Shown here one piece after another: positions 13,701 through 26,484 of a stretch of DNA of 64,000 nucleotides. Location: the NCBI GenBank assembly GCA_008360955.1, contig LUCM01003318.1, positions 22,287 to 86,286 on the forward strand, given 5' to 3'. The notes under the pieces were generated by a model. That model did not search any database, was not told the origin of the DNA, and saw only the letters and a program-made list of their open reading frames with translations. This DNA is from Fasciolopsis buskii (taxonomy: Eukaryota > Platyhelminthes > Trematoda > Plagiorchiida > Fasciolidae). How positions within the stretch are numbered: position 1 is the stretch's first letter; each line of letters opens with the position of its first letter. The position numbers were made by a program, and so were the translations under genes.

Positions 13701-16700
13701 TTTTTCTTTCTCTTGCCGATGACTCAGATGTGAGTTTCTTAACCTACAGAGGTCTACCATACAACGCTGTATTGTTTCTGGTCTTCTCTATCCCTAATTT
13801 TTGTTAGCCCGGCTAAGACGTGTTTGACGGGTCGTATACTGGTTTGGCCTGTAGCTGTGTCTTGTTGTATCTAGACATTCGCGCCTGCAAAACCACGCTA
13901 TTCCCCTTGAAATTTGTGTTCTCGAAAAGCTAGCACTCCAGAGTTGTCTCTGTAGATATAAATACAGCTGCATATGGGGCGGTTCTTGTGGATTTTAATA
14001 CTCTATTTCTAAAACTATTTCGTTAGCCAGGTCTATTTTCGGATAACCAGTGCCCGAAGAATGTTTTATTATCATGGATGGTGAGATACTCATCCTCCGT
14101 TTAAAACTTTTTAAAATTTCACGCTATCTAAATTGTTTATCACGTGGTCTCTTTATAGGGCTGGTCTTAGATAACTGTTAACTTTCATCCTCAGTCCCCG
14201 TAGCCCCGTCACCGGAAGCGAACGTAAATGCACTGCTTCATCTCTGCCCCATTTTTTCGTCCATGGTACCCACTTCACGCTACACAGCAACCTGCTGTTT
14301 GCATTTTGTAAATGGTTTTTTACATTTGGACGTTTCAGAATCGTGTTTGCAGTCCTCCGGATTCGTTGCTTGTTTCAACTCAGTTGCCCAAAAACGAGGG
14401 ACGACCCTCTAATGAACGTGCTGTGAATCCTGACAATAAAGTCTCAACAAATTTGACACCAGTTTCTGTCGATCCATCATTTCGTCGACGCGGCTACACA
14501 GAGTCTCAAATAAATCGCCGTGTTTCTAGCTCACTGCCAACTCCCTCTCCGGTCACATCGTTGTCCACGACAACGTCGGCCGATCCGGACAGTTTGTCTC
14601 CTGCGTCTGGCGAAAGGTTATCTGTTGGTCCCATGTTTGCTCCTCTTAATCCGGCTACTTATATCGATGCCCTGATACAAAGTCATTTGAATCGCGTAAG
14701 TACTTTTTGCTGCTAGAGAACCAACTGTCTATTTCCTGATGCAACACCCGGAACGATATTAGCGGACGATTTCCTTTTCGCTTCAGTTTTTCTATTCTCT
14801 CTGTACGTAGCCCAAAGTGGCGGAAACGTCAGTGCACATCGAAATTCCGTTTTGTGTGTCGACTTCTGCAAGTAGACTGAGGACAAGGCCTCTTTTGTTC
14901 CTTTTTCAGGTGACATCCGCGACCTTATTCTGAGTCCGACTTGGAAATTGGCAAATAGTTCATAAGTCCCTAAAGAATTTAATCGAATCATTGAAAACTA
15001 TATCCTTGAAGAAACGAAGATGTGCATTCCCTATGCTGTAGGCAAGGGGACTACAAAATTAGCTGAATCAAGTTCTGCTTTGAGGTCATTCAAATAGAAA
15101 TCCTTTTTATCTTTTACTGCTTTTATTGATGAAATAACAATCTACTTCATTTTTCAGGAAGGAGGCCGCGGCCAACAGAGGGCTGCCAAATGGGAAAGTT
15201 GACCGGCGATGGGAGGACTCGGATCCGTGACCTTTATTCCCAAACGCCACGATTTTATCGTGGGCCTGAGGAGAATGTGTCTAAATTTAAGGTACTTATT
15301 GCCCCTGATGCACAGCGCTATTGAGGAGGGGCCTAAACCGGAATTTTCAAAACTGGGAACGGTAGTGATTTTGATTTGTTTCATACACTGCACCGAAGTT
15401 ACCGCCTGTTCTGCCTCTGAAACTCGTACTAATATAGAACTACACAAGATCCTAGTAAGTCAAGTGTCGTAACGAGTTGGGCGCCAGTGAATTGCCGTCT
15501 ATCGCCGCGGTGGTTAGCAGATCCTCGGATTAAAACCTCCGAACTTTAAAATGATAGACTAATAATCCACTTCAAAAGCGTCGGCAGACATTCCACGAAT
15601 CGGAAGAGCCGCAGTTCAAATAGTATCTCGACCCGGGCTTTCTCCTATCATCGTACCAGTCGTTATCTGGCACGATCTGTCAGGATTCTATTCACCCCAA
15701 GTCGCTTTTTGCACTTCGTTGAATCACCCCCATCATCATTCGACGTTAAACAACCGAGCTGCTTTTCTTACCGCGTTACAGGTTAAAATACAGAGAATGA
15801 ACAAAACAGATATACTGGGCACGGACCTACAGGGATCAAGAAAGAAGAGGGCGTCACAACAGTCCGATTATACTGACGCCTTGCTTTCCATCATTCCGAT
15901 TCGACAGGAAATGATAACGTGATCGCCGCATCCAGCGGGTTGAAGGACCCTCAGGATCCTAATCACAAAGATCTGAGATAGCCACTTCACCCAGATTCGC
16001 TGTACATTATATATTCCAGGGCATTTTGCCCTCGTTCCCAAGGTTGGCTCAACCTAACTGCCAAAGAATTATCAAGGAATCACAGTTGTGGTCCTTCTGT
16101 GGACTCTTCGACGAAGAGCATCCATGTACGTTCCTAACGCTACAAATTCGATATGCTGTTACGGTTAGTTCCACCGAATGGCGAGAAGGTTCCCAGTGAG
16201 TCATCGGCAGCCTGCACCAAAATTACCTCAGGTACTTTCACCTTTCGGAATTGGTGGCTGCCATCGAAAGGCGTATGATGCGCTTGTTTGGTCGCCGTTA
16301 CTCAACGCTCGGGCTTGCGGTTGTTCGACTGGTAGCGTTTGGTTGTCCACAGACTAGAGGTTTCATCCGAAACCAAAAACGCGTGACGGTTGAGAAGTCA
16401 CGTCGTGCTCTGTTCCGAAGTATCGTCATGGATTTTCCTCTGAATATGCTGCAGATTCCGTTGTAAGCGACGCTTTCTCGGCGGACGGAGTGACACACAC
16501 GGACTAAAAAGCTAAACCCAAACACCAGATCCATCTCCACATGACCTATTGGAAGATCAGAACTTTTCTAGGTACGGACAGCCAATACATTTCTGTGCGC
16601 ACATTCAACTACTGCATGTCTATCCCAATTACTCCTAGTGCACTTTAGCAGTCGGTTTACTCGTGCCCCTCAGACGAGCACATCTTACTGGGTGTATCAT

Positions 16701-19700
16701 AGTGGACCACAAAACAATTCCGGAGCTCAATTTATTGCGATCACAATGAGCAGTCAAACCCACAGTGCTTTAATGTCTTGAGAACCAGTTTCACCAAGAC
16801 CCCGTGGCATGGTTCACGAGCGCTTCGTTTAACTTGACCGTCATCGCACTCAGCCTCAACTGTACCTAATGGGCCAACCGCTAGAGATGCCTTCTGCTGT
16901 GAACTTGGGAGTTTGGTCAATCGTATCACAAGGCAGATTAGTATACCCACCGCATGCTGCTGAGATCTTTCCTGGGTGAGCGATGCGAAAATGCCGATCA
17001 CTTTGCTACATTTGTGAATCTCAGTCGAATCGTCATCACTAATACCCGCTTCTAACACCAAAAAAGATCCGCTGACGTGATGCTCCAACTTAGATAAAGT
17101 AGCGCATCAGATCGACCACATCTTATTTGCTCTCTCGCTGGATATCATCGACTGAGGACTGTCGACCGTATCGTGACGGCTTAACGGGAACCTTCACTGA
17201 TATGCACCAAACACTGAAACCCGCTCGCCTCAAGCTTCATCTTTTAGTACCACCGAAATCCCGCCCGCGGATAACGAGGAATTTATCTGATGGTAGCATT
17301 AAGGGAAGGGTAAGAAATAATTTACAAGCATTACTTCAATGTCCGCACTCCTGCTTAAATAGGGTATCATTCATCCCTAGCTAGAATTCCTGAAACCTTA
17401 AAAATAGACTTATGATATGTCTCCGAAACGCGCATACCGGATCCCACTTCCGTGATCACTCTTCATAGCCCAATGCGACCGCCTCACTCTTGGCGTTTCG
17501 AGTAATGCGGCTTCGAGCGCCCGCGGTCAGGCTGGGGGTTGGGATCCCTCTGGGCATGCGGATGGAGCTTGCACTGTTTTACAGGATTCCAGTCAACAGC
17601 CGTTTATATGCATTTTGGTTGGACGGTTCTGTACAAGTCAATAGCAGTTGACTGAATCGCGTTGTTTGTTCGTCGTATCTGTGTATGCACCCGTTGATTG
17701 CAGCTCCCGTGAGGTCAAATACGAGTTCTACCGGGAGTTATCTCGGCTACTCCGCAGTGTGCTTTAAATGGACGTTGTTGTCGTTGCTGTTGACTTTAAC
17801 GTCCAACTTGACTACTTAACTGAGACGGAACGGCACATCGGAGGCAGATTTTCTATCCCAGCCGATCGAACCGACAGCGAAGATCGTCTTATTCAAATTT
17901 GTTCTGACCACAGACCGTTTCTGACAAACACTTATTTTTGTCATAAAAAGCGATGTTGGCTCCATTTGCCTTCTCAGCGTTGGTCTCATATCAATAACAC
18001 TGCCATCGGTCACCACTGGCATGAAGCAATCATGGATTGTCGATCATTCTGGAATCACACTGTGCTTTAGTCCGAGCTCGTTTTTGGCGCATGACTAAAA
18101 TCCCAATCGGAACTTTCAATGCGGTTGTTATCTCGACGAAATGCCCAGGGTCCGAACAAACACTGGGAGCAGATGGAAGGAGCTTTACACTCATCGTTAG
18201 CTGCCACACAGGGTTCCTTGTTACATATACCCCAGAAATGATTGATATCTTCCACTTCAGCTACACTATCGGATACTCGTAGATCCATGTTTCGATGCAG
18301 CATACATGGAGGCGTCATGTGACCAAGAATTTTGGGAAATGACCGGAACCAATGGGGATAGTGGAGTGTAGGAAAATGGAGAAGCCTGTGACTATAGGAC
18401 GTAATCTCCAGCTTTACCGACTGATTAGGAATACTAGTCCACAGAAGCCGAGGGTAAATGAAGTGATTAAGGTGTCCCCCGGCATACTGATTCATTCTCA
18501 AGACCATCAGCTGACCCACTGCCCAGAACTCTTTAGAGCGCAGTTCAATTGGCCCACAGCTATGGTTGACCTTCCACTTATACCTGCAAAGTAGCCAATG
18601 AAAATGAATGCCACCCCTCCATCAGTAATGGAGGTGATCAGGGCGATAAGTTTTCTTAAGCGGCGCAAGGCAGCTGGACCAGCTAGACTGTTCCTATCCT
18701 TCCTTAGGGATGGCGGCCAAGTGGATTTCAGAAAACTCTTACCGTTAATTTGAGAAGGCGAAGAAATTCTTTTGGACTAGTGTGAATCAGTGATTGTGCC
18801 GATTCACAAGAAGGGTGGTAGATCCGCATGTAAAAACCACTGAGGAATTAGTTTAGTAAGCATTCGATCTAAGCTGGTGAAGAACATTGTCCTCCACCGA
18901 TTTTCTAGTAATCGCGAAAGGTGCATGTGTGAGAAACAAGCTAGTTTTTGTCCCACTCCTTGTTGTGTTGTCCAAATTTTTACTTCGCGGCAAACCTCAG
19001 GAAATATGTACATGTTCGGTAGATCCCGGATTTCTCTTTTTCTTGAATTGAAGGCGGCGTTCGACTCAGTCGATCGTGCAATTTTTGGACGCTGTCCCTC
19101 ACTGAAGGGTGTGCTAGGGAAATTCATTTCATTCATCAAATCTCTGTAGGCAAATAGCCGAAGTGGAGTTCGCGCTTATGGCTATGTTTCACCTGACTTT
19201 CCACAGGAAGCTGTCTGATTTGGAATATGCGAACGGTTTTGTGATACTGGGTACAGATCTGGGTAAACCGCAAACTTTTCTCGATCACGTGAGCGATAGT
19301 ATATGTATTTTGGGATACGTTTTGCACCTTGGATGTGTAAAACGCTGCTACAGGACTGCATTGGCTCAGAGGCGAAACGTGTTTTGAGCAGGAACAACTG
19401 GGTTGGGTGGACAGGCTTCGTTACTTGGGCTGTTGCGCCTCACCTGGTAGTCGTATATTAGATGAAGTATCTTCGCACATACCGAAGACTCGATTGATAT
19501 TCGTCGCTTTGAGGCATCGATGGCGTCAGCGTGAAATTCAGCTATTGATCAGAGATCGAGCATGCACAGGAGCAATGTGGTCGGCATTGCTTTACATCTC
19601 TGAAACATGGCATTGAGGGCAGGCGATATCCGAAGACTTTCATTGTTCGAACACCGTTGTCTTTGCAGTATCAGTAGAAAATGGCGCGAGAATTTTTTAA

Positions 19701-22700
19701 GTAACTCAGTAGTAAGGCGCAAGGTACAGGGTCCTAAGGTTCAGTCTTTAGAACAGGCACTTCATCAGAGTAGGCTGACTTGGTTGGGACATGTTTTGCG
19801 CATGCCCATAGAACGGCTACCTCGTACGAGGTTTTACGAAGCGGGTAATGGTTGAAGGATGGTTCGGAGTGGCCAGTCCATTCTATGAGGTGGGTAAAAG
19901 TATGAAAGCTTTAACCAGTGAATTAACTCATGTGGATGCAGTTAGACTACCGGGTTGGGATCCTCGAGATCCTCCGAAACTATAATTGGAAACAATAAGT
20001 GATATGGCTCAGTGCAGCAGTCAGTAGCATTCTTGCATTCGAAATGTTCCTTCTTCTGTGTAGTTCTTCAACTTACTATTTTGCAGTCGATCTTTCGTTA
20101 TCCCTCATTCTTTTATATATTTGAGCAGATGGTGTTGTCAGGTAGTAACCGCTACCAAAGGACGCTGGTCCACAGTTAATGATGGTTCAAACCTATTTGA
20201 CAAAACCTTTGAACAAATGTATCAATACCTGAGTTCTGTTAAGCCAAATGGCCAGGTCAAATTCGAGTTCAAGGTAATCGTTCCGGCAACCTCGCAAAAC
20301 ATTGTGGTTTGACAGTGAAACAACCCCCCACACAGAGCTGCGCATTTACTGGGCTGCCGGCAGCCCAGTCCCCACGTGTGCACGTGATACCTGGTCATTA
20401 AGATTAGACGGCACAAAATAACTGAAAATTTTCAATGACGTGTTTGTCCTCTGTGTAGCGAAAAGGAGTATTTTGATCTCGTCCTAAATTCTGCTGCGCT
20501 CAGATATTGTGTAACTGTCCTCATTTCTCTAAGGAGGTCGTCTAGAATGATCAAACCTTTTCCTTCGCCTACCCGAAATGGAATTAAGCTCAAAAAAGCT
20601 ATTTCCAGCCACTGTGCTCAACTCAGAAGTTTGACCTTCGTGTCCCAATGGGGACATAGGTTAACTGCATGAATCGCCGAAGCTTCCAGTTGGTTTGCGA
20701 GGTATTCGACTTACAGCAACTGGATTTTACGTTTTGCAGACCTTGTCGCAAGTTGAAACTCATTTGCGACTGCAGCCGGATTGATCCGGGTGGATAAATC
20801 TCAGGAGCGAGTACGAGTGTTATTTCGCTTTATCGAGTAGAGGACATTTGCGTCCATGTGACTTGGCACACTTTGGCATAATATCTGATTTAATTGAGTT
20901 TTATCCGACTTTTCTTTCGCTCAGGTGCAAACCAAGAATCCGCGCGGAGCCGACGAATGTGGTTCCAAAACTGGACCGACCAACTCTCACTCCGGCGTAG
21001 CCAAAGATCCCGCTAGCCCGTTGCAAACTGGCACGAACGCTCAGAGAGTGACGTCAAAGGAATCCGAATGTCGACATTCACAGTCCGATGCTGCGGATCG
21101 TCCTGTTGCAGAACTCCCGATTTCCAGCACAACAGCCAAAGCGGACGCACACGAACAAAAACCCGTAAAATCAGGGAAGAGTACTCTTGAAGAACAAATC
21201 AACAAAGTGAGCAGCGTATTTCTACATTTCTACAATTTCATCCACATTGAAATGAGCTGCTCAATGAGCTTCTCTGTCTTACGTTATTTCCTGCTTTTCG
21301 CTATTAGATAACGTACATGGACTTCATGAAATAATTCACCGTGTGATGTCATCGTTCAACTCACCGTTATGAAACCACGGAAGCACTGTACAGCTGTTTC
21401 ACCCTTGTTAGGAATCAATAGCAGTGCATATCTACCGCGCCTGAACTGGGACTCGAACCCGGGACGAACGACTTTGAGTCGAACGCCTTAACCATTACGC
21501 TTCCGGTCAGGCTCTGGACGGTCTTGTTGAAGTTCACCACATGATGTTGCACATATCCGTCATTGATTTGCACGGCCACGGGCCGCTAGTGCACAGCAAT
21601 CGATCCCCTACTGATGGATGAATTCTCTGCAGATGCAGGAGATGGATACGTGGTTTCTTTAGTGCTGTTTTAGCGGATGTGAATAATCAGTACAGAGCAT
21701 CAAATACCACTCCACTCTGATACATTTTTGATAATCAGATGTGCAACTGTATCACCGTCGTCGTTTTTATCGTAGATGTTCAATTTTTTCGTTGATTGTG
21801 TTTCTGTGCGCTTACCTTTTGGAAGTATAAATCCTGTCTACATTTCTAGACTGCTGATTGTCACTTCACGTTTTCTACCATCCAGGCTATTGCTGAAGAA
21901 ATCCGAGCACAAATTCTTCCGGAGGTGTCCGACACCGCACTCCCTCCTTTGGAATTAGTCGACTCAGGATCTCTGCAACTGGGTGTTGCAGGTCCCTCAA
22001 GTGAGTCCCAGTGACCTTTCCCCCCTTGACTCACGCTCATCTTCTCGGGTCTGTCGTGGTTTAGTATCATGCTGCGAAAGCGTCCCATGATACGCCTGAG
22101 TTGTGTCCCGCAACTTCATGTGTTTGGCGCTAACTCTCGCTCTCTGGTCAAGGTGGTCGATGCCTCCATCCACCCACTTCTCCGGAGGCATGAACGTGCC
22201 CTCCGCATGCCTCTCATGATGTTTTTTTTTGTTATCCTTTCTTACGAGGGAGAACTGGCCAAGAGGAGCGACTCGGCATTCGGATCTTCCTTTGATTTAA
22301 CCGATTATGCAATCAGCCAAAAATAACTGTAAAATCACTGCACTAGAAATATATCAAGATGGTTTGTTTCATTATGAAAGTTTGATTAGCTTCCAATGTT
22401 GCAGATGGGGAGTTATGGGCAACGTGGTAGGTGGAGAAGGGCCGTAACGCCGGGCGCACAAGTGTGTACTTAAAAAATGTTTGTATCGGAGTCGCGTGAC
22501 TGAGGAAACGCATTCACAAAGAAATTTCAATGGAATCAGTCGAATCACTAAATGCCTTTGTGGATTATTCATGATAGATTTGGGATGAAGTGTGTAAGTT
22601 GTTGGAGGATAATGAGGACTCATCTTCGATTTCTGCTTTTCGGGGTTTTAGAGCAAGAGATGTAGACCATCGTTGGTTGGAAATGTTGCTCAGAATCATA

Positions 22701-25700
22701 GTCAGTGGCTCCGAAGCTTGTATGATCTACTCTTCAAGAAATACATGAAACTGTCGGTAAATATCCGTGAGTGTATGATGGAAAGAGAAGTATTTTGGTA
22801 CTCTTTTCTGCTAAGTGCATCTCTCTCCTTTCGCTCAATCGAATTTTGAGAAAATTACTTCATTTTTGCCCTTGATTTTTTCCTTGGCTCGTTTGTTTCC
22901 GAATTCCGTTTTTGTGTTTCATCTTTACTAATCAGATAATTTCCCGATCCTTGTAACAGGTAACACGCAGTCCACTGAAAGCATACCTCCGTCTGGACGC
23001 CCCTTAAAGAAACGAGATCGCAGCGCCTCTTTCCTGCTCCAAACCAACTTTGATGCTGCTCTTCTTCCTACGAGTGACTCAAGTACGCCTAGCGCCGCCA
23101 GTTCAGTCCCACCGAACCCATACACCACTATCTCTACTACTGCCGGTGCTACGATTGCTACTGCGGATCTCGAATTGAAGCAAGCATTTACTTTAACTCG
23201 TCCCAACGGCACTCGGCTTCCACATGAGCTTTGCTCGAAATTCGGTTTAGACGCGACAAAAGCGGTCATGTCCGGTTGGTGTGTGGATGGAAAATATCCT
23301 ACCGAAGACAAGGAGAAAACTATAAACACTTCCGTTGACAACAATAAAACGAGTGACGTTCGTGATGCATCTCATGATGACATCACCAAATCGAACAACA
23401 CGTCTGCACTAAGTCGTTCTCTTGAACCGCGCTCGCCTTCTGTTGGTGATGCGGATTCACCGGGAAATTTGCAGATCGATCTGGCAGTAAGTCGTTCTCT
23501 TGATTGTAATTTTTACTTTTCTTCTTATATCTCGATATTTGACACTTCTTATTTGTCAGAACCATGTGCACTTGATTCCCTGTTAAAACCCCAAGGTCCT
23601 CATTGCGCAATGGTTACGATCTTTTCAATACCGTTATTAGTGGAATAAAAAGTTCCATAAATTTAGATTTAGTCAATTTTGCGTAACCCTTTTGTCAGCA
23701 CAATGTTTATCGTTGACAAGTTTAATAATATTATATTACCAGTATCGATTTTGCAGTATGTTAAGGTTTGTTGAATCCTGGCCTTAATTTGCGTTTAGTT
23801 TTAGCTACTGCTAAAGAGAGCAGCGGTAACTCATTATTCGTTTGCGTTATTTGGCCTTAGAAAGTTGACTGGCGACGGTATTGTCCTCTTAATATGCCAA
23901 ATGCTAACTCCCTTCCCTAGAGTTGCATTCCAATATTCTGAATATGGTACACCTGCTCCAAGAGCAAACTAAATTCGTCTTTGAAATGCATGCGTCCAGT
24001 ATTCCCCTTTCATGCGAAAAATCGAGTCAACTTTAATTACATACGTAAACAGCTTTTCGCAGCCGAATTGAATTTTAAAAAATTGGTCTGGCATGGAGAT
24101 CGACCGAACGGCCTTGATCAGTATCAGAGGCAAGCGCATAAACGACATTCGCATTGATTTTTAAAAGCAACGGTACACAGTAGGTGAGTTGTGTCGACGT
24201 TCCCATCGTACGAATTCCATACAAATCTTAATTCTGTTTATAATTGTTAAATTAACTAAACGAAGTGTGCATTAACTAACAAAACGACCATTATTGTGAA
24301 CTAAATTCAGCTTCCGTTATCTGAAATCCGAACTAATCATACAGTATTTCTTGAGTCTTCGTCGCACTGTGAAGCGTGTATATCATTTCATCAACCGCTT
24401 TATCCAAGCTTGAAATGGTTCATTAGTCTCGTGTAAAACAACAGGCTTTGTACTCAATAACTAAGCCCATCAGGCAAATACCACTTGAACACACGCCCCT
24501 TCCACATGAACTCGATCGTTTCGCTGATAATTACCGTAATTAGGAATACTATTCGCCACTTACCATAGACGTGCCACATACACCATCGCCCGACAATCGG
24601 TTTTTTACTACTTAGAGAGTGCTTTCGACCCAGTGGATGGATCAACGCTATTCATTGCTTTTCACTGGAAGAGTATGCGAGAGAAGTTCGTGAATCCCCT
24701 GCACCCATTGTATTTGTACACATCTGGCCGCATAAGGGTATATTGCCGAACTATCGAGTTCATTCGAAACAATCGGTGGTATTTAACTAGGATACACTGT
24801 CTATCCAGTCTTGTTTAACTTCGTCATTGGCGAGCTGACAATTAGTATTGAGTTCTTCTACCTAGGTTACGCGGACGACTTTGTGTACTCTTTCTATTAA
24901 TCTACAAAAATCCCAACTTCCTTTGAACAGACTGCCGAGAGCGGTACCTCCGCTAGATATTTCCGTTGCAACTTCAAAATGTAGTGTTGTTATAAGGCTA
25001 GACTTCAGTGGTAGCGAACTTGATACTGGACGGGGAATAGTTAACCACTGGTGGTCGTTTCACTTACCTCGGCAGCTTCTTGCTTAAGGATGATAGTATG
25101 GTAGAAGTCACCACGTCTATATCTAAAACTCGAACGGCTTACGCTGAACGGAAAGAATTGTGGCACCGAACTGATATTTATTCGGGGATGAAACGTCATG
25201 TGTATTGTGCCGCAATACGATGACTTCTATCGTATGGTCGCCAGACATGAAATTTGAGTGCCGAAGATGTTCGTCGCTTCGAGGTATTTGATCATCGACG
25301 TTTGCATCGTACCGTCAGGATTGAATGTATTGACCGGGTGAGGAATGTGGAGGTTGGGAATCTAATACTGAGTACTGGACCAGAGAATATTCTATCCTGG
25401 CGTATCAAGCTTACTATACTCCGTTGGTTGGGCCACGTGTTGCTTACGGCAAACAATCATCACCGTAACTTATCTTATCCGTTCCTATCACGAATTGGAA
25501 GAAGCCTCGTAGAGGATAACAGATGAGGTGGCAAGGTGAAATAAGAAAATTTGGATGAATTGGGTATCTCAGATCTTCGTGATTGGGATCTAGGTCCCCC
25601 AACCAGTCGGCTGGAGACATACTGTATTCGTGTGTTGGTCACTCCCGTGTTCTTTTCTCTTGTCCGTGTAGGTCTATTCCCTGTTCGTCTTGCACGTCCA

Positions 25701-26453
25701 CTCTGTTTTGCAACGCGTGATTCGATGGAAAAGACTGGTCAGTGGGGCTCGTCCTGCTGCTTAATGCGCTCGATATTCGTCCTGTTTTTTCAGCTCTTTG
25801 CTCAACGTGTGCAAGTAACAGTGTATAAATTAGTTCCTCCCTTACGGTTTCCATCACCATCGTCGTCCAACGTCAAACGGCAGAGCGAGCCTCATTGACC
25901 GCCGTACAATTTCTTATTCCATGGTGCCACGTTGATGGAAGGCTGTTATAAACAACGCAAAGTGAGCTGATTAGAGCGGACACGCCCAGTCAACCTTTGG
26001 TGGTCGCGTAACGTCTTGTTCGACTTCTTCATCGACTTCGTGTGTAGTAACTTATGACTCCTTTTTATCCTGAGCGTTTTTCGACAGTTGTTTTTTGACC
26101 TAATCAACGTTTCCTGTATTCAATATTCCCGCTTGATTGCCTTCCGAGTTTCTGTCGCTTGCCGTTTTTCCCTGTTTGCACGAGTGGAGCCTTGAAATCA
26201 CTTATATTGTGACGAATTCGAGAATCGCCAGACGTGTACCTTGCGCACAGGCCCCAGGCGATTGATTTTCAAATGGGAGGCTTTTTAACCCGTTCGCCTA
26301 GGGTTGGAACGTCGACTGTCGGTAGTAATTAGTTGGAAGTCGGCACAATAATTTACCTGGTCTGGTTTTCTTTGAATGTAATTTGACCTGAGTTGCTGGT
26401 TCGAATTGACCACTTAGACTTCCTTTCCATATTTCGGTTTTGTACCACACCTA

Positions 26454-26484
<31 letters not shown>

